Source: Muribaculaceae bacterium
Lineage (GTDB): Bacteria; Bacteroidota; Bacteroidia; Bacteroidales; Muribaculaceae
Direction: 5' to 3'
Length of the DNA: 47,381 nt
Assembly: GCA_016281825.1 (NCBI GenBank)
Contig: JAEEJI010000068.1
Coordinates: 1-47,381, forward strand
Below, one piece after another: positions 8,044 through 16,625 of the stretch. The notes below the pieces were generated by a model. That model was not told the DNA's origin, did no database searches, and saw only the letters and a list, made by a program, of their open reading frames with translations. The translations under genes and the position numbers were made by a program. Position 1 is the stretch's first letter. Every line of letters begins with the position of its first letter.

Positions 8044-8900
8044 TGAAACTGGTTATATTCGGGAACAACTACCAGGATGCCAACCTGCAGGCTATCCTGA
8101 ATCTGGTCGAACGGCTGCAGCATCGTGGCGTTGCGGTGACGCTGGAGCGCGACTTCTGCGACTACTTGGCGGCACAGATGTGCACGACGCTCGGCGTAGC
8201 CACAGTTCATTGTGGGGAGCCGGTGGATGCCGACGTGGCGTTGAGTCTGGGCGGCGACGGCACATTCCTCACCACAGTGATGTGGGTAGTGGAGCAGGAC
8301 ATCCCCATCATGGGCATCAATATGGGGCATCTGGGCTACCTGGCGGCCTACAGTCTGGACGAGGCGGAGCAGGCGGTCGATGACCTGCTCGCGGGAAACT
8401 ATACCATCGAGCGCCGCTCCATGCTGCGTGCCCGCTGCGAAGGCGTAGAGATTGAACATCCGCTGGCACTGAACGACATCGCCATCCTGCGCCAGGACAC
8501 CTCGAGTATGATTGAGATGGAAACCACCCTGCAGGGCAAGCCCCTCACCACCTACAAGGGCGACGGCCTGGTGGTGTGCACGCCCACGGGCAGCACCGCC
8601 TATAATCTGAGTGCCGGCGGTCCCATCCTTGAGCCCACCACCCGCTGCCTGGTGCTTTCACCGTTGTCACCCCACTCGTTGACGATGCGGCCCCTGGTGG
8701 TGCCCGACGAGTCGGTCATCACCATCGTGACACACACGCGCGCCGACACCTACCGCCTGAGCGTCGACGGCGAGGGCATCACCTGCCCGGCCGGCACCCG
8801 CGTCACCATCGAGCGCGCCCCGCTCACCGTACAGGTCATCCAGCGCACCGACAACAACTTTGCCCGCACTCTGCGCCACAAGCTGCACTGGGGCTCTTGA
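8043..8900 (+). CDS. nadK: NAD kinase
   Basis: This enzyme phosphorylates NAD to NADP in the cytoplasm and is essential in most bacteria. The 285-aa length is typical. The diagnostic motifs are GGDGTFL at 70-76, LND at 143-145, and the segment GDGLVVCTPTGSTAYNLSAG at about 173-192, which forms the nucleotide site. Transcription is divergent from pdxJ, with overlapping promoter regions between them. A YgjP-like peptidase gene follows 39 bp downstream. Confidence 0.97.
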   Translation: MKLVIFGNNYQDANLQAILNLVERLQHRGVAVTLERDFCDYLAAQMCTTLGVATVHCGEPVDADVALSLGGDGTFLTTVMWVVEQDIPIMGINMGHLGYLAAYSLDEAEQAVDDLLAGNYTIERRSMLRARCEGVEIEHPLALNDIAILRQDTSSMIEMETTLQGKPLTTYKGDGLVVCTPTGSTAYNLSAGGPILEPTTRCLVLSPLSPHSLTMRPLVVPDESVITIVTHTRADTYRLSVDGEGITCPAGTRVTIERAPLTVQVIQRTDNNFARTLRHKLHWGS

Positions 8901-8906
8901 TGGCTC

Positions 8907-8939
8907 GCCCCCCTCAGTCCCCCCTGAAGAGGGGGAAGC
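8907..8939 (+). repeat. 33-bp GC-rich hairpin repeat after nadK (copy 1)
   Basis: The sequence runs from a C-rich half to a G-rich half that can fold as CCCCCT with AGGGGG around a 4-nt loop. It is 32/33 identical to the reverse complement of 46366-46398 at the end of rsmA. In both places it is read in the direction of transcription at or just after the stop codon. It contrasts strongly with the AT-rich intergenic DNA around it. Confidence 0.75.
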
Positions 8940-9683
8940 ATGATTCTCTACCAGCGCAGCGGTCTCAAATATATGAAATACTACCACGACGACAAGGAAT
9001 TTGGGCGTGTGATGATCAACACACGCCGCGGCATGCGCAATGTCACCGCACGGTGGCAAGGCGATGTGCTGTACCTGAATGTGCCGCTTGGAATCACCGT
9101 GCAAGGCATTCAGGAGGCGTTGGACGACCTGCGCCCGCGTCTGCGTGCCCGCAAGGAACAAGAGCCTGGAGTGACCTTTACCATTGGTCAAGTAATAGAG
9201 TGTTTCCGTTGTCGTGTTCGGCTCGACAGTCAGTCTCGTGTCCCACGACGCATGCTCTTCGGCCATGACGGCGACTTATTGACCTTGTCGTTGCCCGTGG
9301 GAATGGACCTAGAGAGCGACTTGGAAAAACGCAACGTCACCCACGGCTTGCAGGTGTTGCTAGAGCAGGAGGCGCAGCGATTGCTGCTGCCATTCGCCAC
9401 TCAGGTGGCCGAGCAACTGGGGGTGTCGCCTGCCGGGTGGGAAATTGGCCGTGGCATGCGAAAGTTAGGACATTGCACCAAGGGGCGCGTCATCCAGCTC
9501 TCTCGCAACCTGATGTTCCTGCCCGAGCGACTCGTGCGTTACATCATCTGCCATGAGTTGGCCCACCTCACCCACATGAACCACTCCGCTGCATTTCACG
9601 CCCTAGTCAATAAGTACACCAGCGGGCAAGAGAAAGCGCTCGAGCAAGAGCTCAAGCGCTTCAACTGGCCCATCGTCCGGTAA
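8940..9683 (+). CDS. YgjP-like (M48/SprT-type) zinc metallopeptidase domain protein
   Basis: The protein contains the zinc motif HELAHLTHMNH at about 205-215 and CHELAHLTHMNHSAAFH overall, which fits the YgjP-like metallopeptidase family (DUF45). Such proteins are soluble and their substrates are mostly unknown. No signal peptide is present. Two ATG starts are possible: 8940, which directly abuts the GC-rich hairpin repeat, and 8973 (MKYYHDDKEFGRVM), which fits family N-termini equally well and would shorten the protein by 11 residues. It is the second gene of the nadK unit, and the MITE-like element starts 28 bp after its stop. Confidence 0.82.
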   Translation: MILYQRSGLKYMKYYHDDKEFGRVMINTRRGMRNVTARWQGDVLYLNVPLGITVQGIQEALDDLRPRLRARKEQEPGVTFTIGQVIECFRCRVRLDSQSRVPRRMLFGHDGDLLTLSLPVGMDLESDLEKRNVTHGLQVLLEQEAQRLLLPFATQVAEQLGVSPAGWEIGRGMRKLGHCTKGRVIQLSRNLMFLPERLVRYIICHELAHLTHMNHSAAFHALVNKYTSGQEKALEQELKRFNWPIVR

Positions 9684-9711
9684 ACGGACAGAAAGGGGAC
9701 GGTTCTTTTTC

Positions 9712-10042
9712 GTAACTATTCAGCGATTCACCAACACTTCCCCTCCCTCCCCTCCCCTTTCCCAAAGGTGAGGGGTGGGGTTTGGATAATCTCGGCTGCA
9801 CCTCAGCAATCGAAGCAAGCTTCATTGCATTCGGTTTGCACGAGATTTTATGCACACATCCGTGTTAATTATGGAGAACTAGACCTGTTTATTGGTCTAA
9901 ACCCCACCCCAACCGCTCTTCCAGCATCAATGGGCATCGCCTCAGCATAGCGCGAGCAAGCTCTCGCTCTGCGTTCGGCTCGAACCATTGGTCCCCTTTC
10001 CCAAAGGGGAGGGAAAGTATTAGCGAATCGCTGAATAGTTAC
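9712..10042. mobile_element. MITE-like 331-bp inverted-repeat element
   Basis: An exact 18-bp inverted repeat bounds the element (9712-9729 and 10025-10042); similarity continues inward to about 36 bp per end with a few mismatches. Inside are a second inverted pair of the type GGGGTGGGGTTT / AAACCCCACCCC, C-rich/G-rich hairpins with TTTCCCAAAGG loops, and two related modules around GAAGCAAGCTTC and GAGCAAGCTC. No protein-coding frame of note is present. No clear target-site duplication is seen. The structure suggests a non-autonomous mobile element or a large structured repeat in the gap between two convergent units. Confidence 0.6.
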
Positions 10043-10121
10043 TGATGAATTTTGATGGCTTTGGTGCAATTTTTTCATCTTATCCTGTAAACTTTTTTCA
10101 GGACGATACATATAGGAACTA

Positions 10122-10171
10122 GACACCAAATACAACAAAAGCAATGATGTGCTGTTGTTGTATTTGGTGTC
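10122..10171. terminator. Bidirectional terminator-like hairpin between the nadK unit and ftsZ
   Basis: Sixteen-bp perfect arms (10122-10137 and 10156-10171) flank an 18-nt loop. On plus the stem is followed by TTTATTATT, which suits the nadK-peptidase transcript. On minus it lies 18 nt past the ftsZ stop but lacks an immediate T run. It marks the end of the dcw cluster. Confidence 0.65.
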
Positions 10172-10189
10172 TTTATTATTGGGGGTGCG

Positions 10190-11569
10190 TCAGTCGTTGC
10201 CGAAGTTGATGGTGGCGCTGGTGCCGGGTTTCTTGGGAGCGGCGGGCTTGGCTGCCTGCTCGGCAGCCTTGGTGGCCTGAGCGGCAGCGGCCTGACGCTT
10301 CTCGCGGATGGCGGTCTTGTCATCGGGTTTGCGCTTATAGGCGGGGGTGCGCTCGAGCAAGTCGATGAGTTCGTCGTTGTCGATGTCCTCGGGGGTGAGC
10401 AGGATGAACTGCGCCTCGTCCTTGCGGGTCTGCATCTCGGCGATGGCGGCGACACCATACTCCTCCTGCAGTCGCTTGTCGGCATCGGCGGGTGCAGCGG
10501 GCACATCATTCTCGCTGGCCTCGTGGTGCTTGCGGCGCACGACGGGGGCGGCGGGGGCTTCTTTCTCGAGCGACACGTTGAACCCGGCGGCTAGCACGGT
10601 AATCTTAATCTTGTCCTCGAGGGTGCGGTCGTGAGCATAGCCGGTGATGACGTCCACCTCCTGACTGAAGTTTGCCATGAACTCCTCCACCTCGCTCAAT
10701 TCCTGTGTCTTGAACGGGTTCTTGCTGTCGGGGTTGTAATAGACGTTGATCAAGATTTTGCGCGAGCCATAGACATCGCGGTTCTTGAGAAGCGGTGACT
10801 CGAGGGCATCCTCGATGGCCTTGGTCACGCGGCGCTCGCCCTCGCCGTAGCCGCTACTGATGATGGCGACACCGCCCTCACGCAGGGTGGTGTTCACGTC
10901 CATGAAGTCGACGTTCACCTGCCCCTCGGCGGTGATGAGCTCGCTGATGGAGCGTGCCGCAGTCGACAGGGTGTCATCGGCCTTGCCGAAGGCGTTGTTG
11001 AAGTCCAGGTCGGGATAGATGTCGATGAGTCGCTGGTTGTTGATAATCAGCAAGGCGTCGACATATTTGCTCATCTCGTCGGCGCCGGCGAGTGCCTTGA
11101 GAATCTTCTTTTGCCCCTCGAAGAGGAAGGGGATGGTGACGATGCCGATGGTGAGCACGCCCTTCTCGTGGGCGATGCGTGCCACCACGGGAGCCGCACC
11201 CGTACCAGTGCCACCGCCCATACCGGCGGTGATGAACACCATCTTGGTCTCGTCGTCAAACAGCGCGGCAATCTCTGCCGCGCTCTCCTCGGCGGCCGCC
11301 TTGGCACGCTCGGGGACATTTCCGGCACCCAGACCGTTGGTGGTCTTGGGACCGATGAGCACGCGGTTAGGCACGGGCGACATGTTCAGGGCCTGACGGT
11401 CGGTGTTGATCACGACGAACGACACACCCTCGACGTTCTGCGCCCACATGTGGTTGATGGCGTTGTTGCCGCCGCCGCCCACACCCACCACCTTGATGAT
11501 GGTGGGGTTCTTTTTCTCCTCGTTGAAACCAGGGTTCTGGTCTACTGAGTCATAAATGTTTGGTCTCAT
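10190..11569 (-). CDS. ftsZ: Cell division GTPase FtsZ
   Basis: FtsZ polymerises into the Z-ring at mid-cell. The GTP-binding signature GGGTGTG is at 118-124 and the catalytic T7-loop residues are in NVDFMD at 219-224. The globular part ends near 335 and is followed by a charged, Ala/Pro-rich linker. A likely conserved C-terminal peptide (RTPAYKRK, 407-414) is not at the end: about 45 more residues, rich in Ala, Lys and Pro, follow and end in TSATINFGND. Extra tails occur in other Bacteroidota. ftsZ is the last gene of the dcw cluster, 69 bp after ftsA, with a CTAGA array between them. Confidence 0.97.
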   Translation of the reverse strand: MRPNIYDSVDQNPGFNEEKKNPTIIKVVGVGGGGNNAINHMWAQNVEGVSFVVINTDRQALNMSPVPNRVLIGPKTTNGLGAGNVPERAKAAAEESAAEIAALFDDETKMVFITAGMGGGTGTGAAPVVARIAHEKGVLTIGIVTIPFLFEGQKKILKALAGADEMSKYVDALLIINNQRLIDIYPDLDFNNAFGKADDTLSTAARSISELITAEGQVNVDFMDVNTTLREGGVAIISSGYGEGERRVTKAIEDALESPLLKNRDVYGSRKILINVYYNPDSKNPFKTQELSEVEEFMANFSQEVDVITGYAHDRTLEDKIKITVLAAGFNVSLEKEAPAAPVVRRKHHEASENDVPAAPADADKRLQEEYGVAAIAEMQTRKDEAQFILLTPEDIDNDELIDLLERTPAYKRKPDDKTAIREKRQAAAAQATKAAEQAAKPAAPKKPGTSATINFGND

Positions 11570-11598
11570 ATAGCGTTTTGTTTTTTATCAACTTATTT

Positions 11599-11630
11599 CT
11601 AGATAGACTAGATTTTCTAGATGGACTAGA
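11599..11630. repeat. 9-bp tandem array, core CTAGANNNN, four units (ftsA-ftsZ junction)
   Basis: CTAGA starts at 11599, 11608, 11617 and 11626, exactly 9 bp apart. The four spacer bases differ in each unit. The array ends 8 bp short of the ftsA stop codon and lies about 30-60 nt upstream of the ftsZ start. The same family appears at 12984, 17955 and 30032. Confidence 0.85.
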
Positions 11631-11638
11631 CTGATATT

Positions 11639-12949
11639 CTATTCGTCGTCGACATCGTCTTCGCTGAGCATCTCGCCGGCCTTGGTGCGGAGTTTCTCCC
11701 ACCAACTAGGTTTTTTCTTTTTCTTGTGTTCCTCGGTGTGGGGCTTCTTCTCGCGCTCAGGCTCCTGAGGTTGCACAGGGCGGGTGCCGGCAACCTGGAA
11801 GCCGTCGTCGTAGTTGCGTCGGGCGATGCAGGTCTCGCCGGGCAGGATGTCGGCCGCGGCCTTGGCGAGCAAGCAGAAGGTCTCGATGTACTCGGGACGG
11901 TTAAAGCTGTGGTTGAGGATGTTGAGCGACTGGGGGTAGTGTCCCATGCGCACGCTGAGCTTGGTGTTCTCCTCGAGTTTCTTGCCCAAGCCCTGCAGTT
12001 GTGCTCCGCCACCGATGAGGACGATGGAGCGGATATCGTCGGCAGTCATGCCCGCCAGGTTCAGCTGGTTCTTGATGTTGGCGATAATCTCACGATTGCG
12101 GGCGGCGATGAAGTTGGCTGCCTCGCTGCTTCTCACACCCTCGATAACGATGTCATCGACATTGCTGTCCAATGGGTTGTTGATGTTCTTCTTCACGCGC
12201 TCGGCGGTATCCTCGAGCACGCTCAGGCCGTTGCTGATGTCGCGCGTGATGTTGCGTCCGCCCAGCGGCAGTGTCGCCAGATAGGCCAGCGAGCCGTCCT
12301 TGTAGATGCTCACTGTGGTGGTCTCGGCTCCCATGTCGACGAGCATGCAACCCAGTCGCTCACTGTCGGTGAGGACATATTCTCCCACTGCCAGGGGCGT
12401 GACGAGGTAGTCCTTGACATCAATGCCAAAGCTGAAGACGCGCATCAGGTTCTGCTTGATGGCTGGCTTGGCGACAATGAGGTTTGCCTTGATTTTGATG
12501 CTTGAGCCGACAACACCCACGGGGTCGGCGGTGACATTCTTGTCGACCACGTAGGTGCGGGGCACCACAGCGATGGTCTCATAGTTCTTGATGGGGTTGC
12601 GGCTGGCGTCACGGATGATGCCGGATATAATATCGGCGCTAATGGGCTTGGTAGCGTCCAAGCCTCGGTTCACCTCGCTGACCTCGCTGTGCAGCGAGCG
12701 TCCCGCCACACCCACATAGACATACTTGACGTTGCCTCCTACCTGGTCCTCAATGTTCTTGAGGATGCGGTTGATGGCCGCCTTGACGTTCTCCACATTC
12801 TGCACCACGCCATAGCGCACGCAGTTGCTCAGCCGCTCCTCTACGAGGTGGCTCACGCTCACCATGCCGGCGGGCGACTTCTCGGCCACAGCACCCACAA
12901 TCTTGCTGGACCCAATCTCAAATGCTACAATATACTGGTTCTTGTCCAT
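11639..12949 (-). CDS. ftsA: Cell division protein FtsA
   Basis: FtsA is an actin-like ATPase that anchors FtsZ filaments to the inner membrane. The N-terminus (MDKNQYIVAFEIGSSKIVGA) carries the phosphate-1 motif of the fold, LGCMLVDMGAETTTVSIYKD is the phosphate-2 region, and VLIGGGAQLQGL the adenosine motif. The C-terminal stretch is a lysine-rich linker followed by a tryptophan-containing amphipathic helix (about 415-431, SWWEKLRTKAGEMLSED), which should be the membrane-targeting sequence. The 436-aa length is normal. It lies between ftsQ (66 bp) and ftsZ. Confidence 0.96.
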   Translation of the reverse strand: MDKNQYIVAFEIGSSKIVGAVAEKSPAGMVSVSHLVEERLSNCVRYGVVQNVENVKAAINRILKNIEDQVGGNVKYVYVGVAGRSLHSEVSEVNRGLDATKPISADIISGIIRDASRNPIKNYETIAVVPRTYVVDKNVTADPVGVVGSSIKIKANLIVAKPAIKQNLMRVFSFGIDVKDYLVTPLAVGEYVLTDSERLGCMLVDMGAETTTVSIYKDGSLAYLATLPLGGRNITRDISNGLSVLEDTAERVKKNINNPLDSNVDDIVIEGVRSSEAANFIAARNREIIANIKNQLNLAGMTADDIRSIVLIGGGAQLQGLGKKLEENTKLSVRMGHYPQSLNILNHSFNRPEYIETFCLLAKAAADILPGETCIARRNYDDGFQVAGTRPVQPQEPEREKKPHTEEHKKKKKPSWWEKLRTKAGEMLSEDDVDDE

Positions 12950-12983
12950 AATATGATGTTTTTTTATTTGCTGTATCTTGGTT

Positions 12984-13024
12984 CTAGATGGCCTAGATGC
13001 ACTAGATGTTCTAGACTATCTAGA
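12984..13024. repeat. 9-bp tandem array, core CTAGANNNN, five units (ftsQ-ftsA junction)
   Basis: CTAGA starts at 12984, 12993, 13002, 13011 and 13020 with an exact 9-bp period. The array overlaps the end of ftsQ: its stop codon (13016-13018) and the last residues, Ser-Arg, are encoded inside it. The first unit is about 35 nt from the ftsA start. Confidence 0.87.
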
Positions 13025-13903
13025 TGGTTTCTTGCCGGTAGTGTCTTGCTTCTGTTTTAGTTTCTTCTCGTCGACGGCGAGGGTGTGGCGGTCTTCAGCG
13101 ACGGTGATGGTCTGCAGGTCGGGCTCTGGCTCGTCGAAGGCGGAGTCGTAGTCCATTTCGACCTTCACGGCCTTGACGCGGCGTGTGGCGACAACCTGGT
13201 GGTCCCACTTGACCGAGATGGTGTCATAGTTTTCCCATCCCTTGGCGGGCAGCACCTTGCGGTAGAAGAGTTTGAGTTTGCGGAACTTCGCCTCAAAGTT
13301 GTCGCAACTGCCGATGTTGACGACGTGGCCATAGATGGCCGGCACGATGAAGATGTTGTTGCTGTCGCGCATGGTGTACATTGTCACGAGCGAGCGCAGC
13401 AAGGAGTCGCCCTCGACATACTGCACCAATGGGAGTAGGCGTGTGGCAGGGTACTTGTCGGTAAAATGTCCCTGCATGACGGGCACATCGGCATGATAAC
13501 TCGCCGTGGCACTCATGCGTTTGCCGAAGCGGTTGACGTAGTAGCTCTGGTCGCCGTCAAACACACGCAACACGGGCACCAGCTGGCTGGCCCGGATGAT
13601 GAGCACACCGTCGGCTCCTTTGACACACTCGGCCTTCTCGAGGTACTCCGAGCGTTGCAGGGCCTGTTCAATGCGGTTGGCATCGATTTGCCACATGGGT
13701 TTGCCCACGACCTTGAAGCCCAATTTGGCGAGTTCCTGAGTGACTCCTTCGGGAGTGACAAACTGCGTGCTGTCGGCATTGTCAATGGTTACGGTGACGA
13801 GCCGGCAGGTCTCGTCGGCCGCCTTACCCCGCGCCCAAAAGATGCCCCACAGGAGCAACCCCGCGAGGACAAGCAAGATAGTATTTTGGATTATCTTCTT
13901 CAA
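13016..13903 (-). CDS. ftsQ: Cell division protein FtsQ
   Basis: The 295-aa protein has a short cytoplasmic start, one membrane helix at about 8-25 (TILLVLAGLLLWGIFWA) and a periplasmic part with a POTRA-like region at about 40-115 (FVTPEGVTQELAKLGF and onward), followed by the FtsQ beta domain. It bridges early and late divisome proteins with FtsB/FtsL. Sequence conservation is low, as usual for FtsQ, so position between murC and ftsA is part of the support. The C-terminal tail is Lys/Gln-rich and its last two residues lie in a tandem array. Confidence 0.9.
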   Translation of the reverse strand: MKKIIQNTILLVLAGLLLWGIFWARGKAADETCRLVTVTIDNADSTQFVTPEGVTQELAKLGFKVVGKPMWQIDANRIEQALQRSEYLEKAECVKGADGVLIIRASQLVPVLRVFDGDQSYYVNRFGKRMSATASYHADVPVMQGHFTDKYPATRLLPLVQYVEGDSLLRSLVTMYTMRDSNNIFIVPAIYGHVVNIGSCDNFEAKFRKLKLFYRKVLPAKGWENYDTISVKWDHQVVATRRVKAVKVEMDYDSAFDEPEPDLQTITVAEDRHTLAVDEKKLKQKQDTTGKKPSR

Positions 13904-13919
13904 ATTAATCGATAATTAA

Positions 13920-14002
13920 GACCGCGCTTCGCGCTGGTAGATTCTACTTAACTCCCTTTAACTACTGAAAATTACTGGTAGACCGCGCTTCGCGCTGGTA
14001 GA
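13920..14002. repeat. Two copies of a 22-bp GC-rich hairpin repeat in the murC-ftsQ gap
   Basis: The unit, containing GCGCTTCGCGC and ending CTGGTAGA, occurs at 13920-13941 and again, identical, at 13981-14002 (61-bp offset). A related version with the hairpin collapsed to GCGTTGC forms the 16-bp array at 20778-20825. Together with the following CTAA array it fills the 120-bp gap between murC and ftsQ. Confidence 0.75.
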
Positions 14003-14037
14003 CTAAAGTCTAAGGGCTAACGACTAAAGTCTAATTA
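14003..14037. repeat. 7-bp tandem array, core CTAANNN, five units
   Basis: Units start at 14003, 14010, 14017, 14024 and 14031. The fourth unit contains the murC stop codon (14024-14026) and the last residues of MurC (Leu-Ile-Arg-Leu) are encoded in the array. The same core, again following a GC-rich repeat, is found at 20835-20862. Confidence 0.85.
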
Positions 14038-15394
14038 GTTGTTGGCGGATGTCGGGGAGGAGGCGGTCGATGTCTCCGGCTCCAACCGTTAACAAAACGT
14101 CAAAGTTAAGGCTTTTTATTGACTCCACCAACTTTTCTCGTTGAATTATAGCTTTTTTAGCACAAGTGAGTCGATTGAGGATGATTTCGCTGGTCACACC
14201 GGGTATGGGCAACTCGCGCGCGGGGTAGATGGGGAGCAGGTACACCTCGTCGGCGAGCGAGAGCACTTCGGCAAATTCTGGCGCGAAATCGCGCGTGCGG
14301 GTGTAAAGGTGCGGCTGGAAAACCACGCCTAGCCGACGGCCTGGGTACAGGTCGCGCACGCTGGTGATGCTGGCGCGCAGTTCGTCGGGATGGTGGGCAT
14401 AGTCGTCAATCATTACGTGGCCGTGTTCGCCCGGTTCCTTGACCCAAAACTCAAAACGGCGCTTGGGTCCTTGGAATGTGGCGATAGCATCGCGCATGGC
14501 ATCGGCTGTAACCTCAGTGAGGCGGCAGGCGGCCATGGCGGCGATGGCGTTGTCAATATTGATGTCCACTGGCACACCCAGACGGATGTCAGGGACGACC
14601 TCCCATGGTGTGACCAAGTCGAAGGTGATGTCACCGTCTGCTTTGCGGATGTTCTGTGCGTGGAAGTCCCCCTCGTGACGGCTATAGGTATAGACGCGTA
14701 CATCAGCCTGAGGACGTGGCACAAGTTTCAGTCCCGTATGCACGATGAGGGCACCGTCAGGGCGAATCAGCTCGGTGAAGTGGGCGAAACTCTCGAGGTA
14801 GGCCTCCTCGGTGCCGTAGATATCGAGGTGGTCAGGGTCGGTCGAGGTGATGACCGCTACCCATGGAGTGAGTTGGTGGAACGAGCGGTCAAACTCATCG
14901 GCCTCGATGACCGAGTAGGGACTGGTGTCGCTGAGCAAGAAGTTCGTGCCATAATTGCGCAGGATGCCGCCCAGGAAAGCGTTGCATCCGATACCGCTCT
15001 GGTGCAGGATGTGCGCGGCCATGCTCGACGTGGTGGTCTTGCCATGAGTGCCTGCGAAGCATAGTCCCTTGCTTTGTTCGGTGACGATGCCCAGTGCTTT
15101 GGCGCGTTTGATGACCTCAAAGCCATTGTCCATGAACCACCGCAGCACAGGGTGGTCTGCAGGCATGGCAGCGGTGTATACCACCAGTGTCTGCTCTGGG
15201 TCACGACAGTAGTCGGGGATGAGCGAAGGGTCGTCGTTGTAGTCGATATGCACGCCCTCGGCCTCCAACTCGTGTGTAAGGTCGCTCGGTGTGCGGTCGT
15301 AACCTGCCACGCGGCATCCGCGTGCCAGGAAATAACGCTCCAGAGCGGCCATTCCGATGCCGCCCGCGCCGATAAAGTAGATGCTATTTTTCAT
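14024..15394 (-). CDS. murC: UDP-N-acetylmuramate--L-alanine ligase
   Basis: MurC adds the first residue, L-alanine, to UDP-MurNAc using ATP in the cytoplasm. The N-terminal Rossmann motif IGAGGIGMAALE, the P-loop GTHGKTTT at 115-122, and IDDYAHHPDELRASI in the central/C-terminal region identify MurC rather than Mpl or another Mur ligase. The 456-aa length is normal. It lies between murG and ftsQ. The gaps on both sides, 66 and 120 bp, hold tandem arrays. Confidence 0.97.
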   Translation of the reverse strand: MKNSIYFIGAGGIGMAALERYFLARGCRVAGYDRTPSDLTHELEAEGVHIDYNDDPSLIPDYCRDPEQTLVVYTAAMPADHPVLRWFMDNGFEVIKRAKALGIVTEQSKGLCFAGTHGKTTTSSMAAHILHQSGIGCNAFLGGILRNYGTNFLLSDTSPYSVIEADEFDRSFHQLTPWVAVITSTDPDHLDIYGTEEAYLESFAHFTELIRPDGALIVHTGLKLVPRPQADVRVYTYSRHEGDFHAQNIRKADGDITFDLVTPWEVVPDIRLGVPVDINIDNAIAAMAACRLTEVTADAMRDAIATFQGPKRRFEFWVKEPGEHGHVMIDDYAHHPDELRASITSVRDLYPGRRLGVVFQPHLYTRTRDFAPEFAEVLSLADEVYLLPIYPARELPIPGVTSEIILNRLTCAKKAIIQREKLVESIKSLNFDVLLTVGAGDIDRLLPDIRQQLIRL

Positions 15395-15414
15395 ATTCTA
15401 GGGGTTTCTGAGAG

Positions 15415-15441
15415 AACTGGGAGAATTGGGAAAACTGGGAA
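15415..15441. repeat. 9-bp tandem array, core AAYTGGGAN, three units (murG-murC junction)
   Basis: Units start at 15415, 15424 and 15433. The core TGGGA is constant. The same motif family forms the array between rsmH and ftsL (24830-24856). It lies just upstream of the murC start on the minus strand. Confidence 0.8.
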
Positions 15442-15448
15442 TGTTTTG

Positions 15449-15476
15449 TACTATAGACTCTTAACTCTTAACTATC
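15449..15476. repeat. 7-bp tandem array, core NACTNTN, four units, over the murG stop codon
   Basis: Units start at 15449, 15456, 15463 and 15470. The murG stop (15461-15463) and the C-terminal residues Ile-Val-Lys-Ser are encoded inside it. Two of the units match the AACTNNN family seen elsewhere. Confidence 0.75.
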
Positions 15477-16564
15477 TTGAACACCTCGTCGACGATGTGG
15501 GCGGCACTATCGCGGAGAGCCATCTTGGCGACATTGTCAGCGAGGGTCTTGAGTACGCCGTCGTTGATGACGGTGCGCAACATGCAGTCGACCAACTCAT
15601 TGGGAGCGTCGGCATCTCGCACCATAATAGCAGCATTGCGGTTCGACAATGCTTGGGCGTTCTTGGTCTGGTGGTCCTCAGCGACATTGGGCGAAGGCAC
15701 GAGAATGGCGGGCAGACCCAGTGCCTGTATCTCACTGATGCTGCTTGCTCCGGCACGGGAGACGACAAGATCAGCTGCTCGGTAGGCCATGTCCATGTTA
15801 CTGATAAAGTCGGTACGCAACACATTGGTCACGCCTGATGCCGCATGGATCTCCTCGCTGTTGCCGCGGTTGACCTTTCCTGTCTGCCAAATGACTTGCA
15901 CCTGGTCGGCCGTCTCGCCGATTCGCTTCAGTCCAGCACCGATGACGTTGTTAATGCTCAGTGCTCCCAAACTGCCGCCGATGATGAGAATGGTGCGTTT
16001 GTCAGGGTTTACCCCCATGGCACGGCGCGCCTCCTGCTTGCTGGCGGTACACTCCAGCAGATTTTGTCGGATGGGGTTGCCGGTAAGCACGATGCGGTCG
16101 GCGGGGAAGAAGCGCTCCATGCCCTCATATGCCACGCATATGCAGCGTGCATCGGCACCGAGCTTCTTGTTGGTCACACCGGCAAAGGAGTTCTGCTCTT
16201 GCAACAGGGTGGGAATCCCCATCTTTTGCGCTGCTTTCAGGGTCGGTCCACTGGCATAGCCACCCACACCAATGGCGATATCGGGTTTAAACTCCTTGAT
16301 GATACTGCGCGCCATACCCATGCTCTTGAGAAGTTGATAGGCCACCTTGAAGTTGCGCAACAGATTGCTACGGTCAAAACCCATGACGGGCAGGCCCTTG
16401 ATCTCATAGCCTGCCGCAGGCACGCGCTCCATTTCCATACGGCCTTCGGCACCCACAAACAGTATGCGGGCATCGGGCATTCGCCGACGAATCTCGTTGG
16501 CTATTGACAGTGCGGGAAAGATGTGGCCACCCGTGCCACCACCGCTGATGATAAAACTTTTCAT
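15461..16564 (-). CDS. murG: UDP-GlcNAc--undecaprenyl-PP-MurNAc-pentapeptide transferase
   Basis: MurG adds GlcNAc to lipid I to form lipid II at the cytoplasmic face of the membrane. The start chosen is the ATG at 16564, which gives a 367-aa protein beginning MKSFIISGGGTGGHIFPALS, the family signature (GGTGGH). An upstream ATG at 16600 would put 12 residues of tandem-array sequence in front of it and is unlikely. The C-terminal donor-site region RAGASSISEIQALGLPAILV is clear. Neighbours are ftsW upstream and murC downstream. Confidence 0.96.
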   Translation of the reverse strand: MKSFIISGGGTGGHIFPALSIANEIRRRMPDARILFVGAEGRMEMERVPAAGYEIKGLPVMGFDRSNLLRNFKVAYQLLKSMGMARSIIKEFKPDIAIGVGGYASGPTLKAAQKMGIPTLLQEQNSFAGVTNKKLGADARCICVAYEGMERFFPADRIVLTGNPIRQNLLECTASKQEARRAMGVNPDKRTILIIGGSLGALSINNVIGAGLKRIGETADQVQVIWQTGKVNRGNSEEIHAASGVTNVLRTDFISNMDMAYRAADLVVSRAGASSISEIQALGLPAILVPSPNVAEDHQTKNAQALSNRNAAIMVRDADAPNELVDCMLRTVINDGVLKTLADNVAKMALRDSAAHIVDEVFKIVKS

Positions 16565-16575
16565 AGATTTATTTT

Positions 16576-16615
16576 TTCGATAATTCGAGTATTCGAGCAT
16601 TCGAGTATTCGAGTT
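16576..16615. repeat. 8-bp tandem array, core TTCGANNN, five units (ftsW-murG junction)
   Basis: TTCGA starts at 16576, 16584, 16592, 16600 and 16608 with an exact 8-bp period. It fills most of the 61-bp gap between the ftsW stop and the murG start. This is the only 8-bp TTCGA array in the window. Confidence 0.87.
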
Positions 16616-16625
16616 AGATTAAAGA

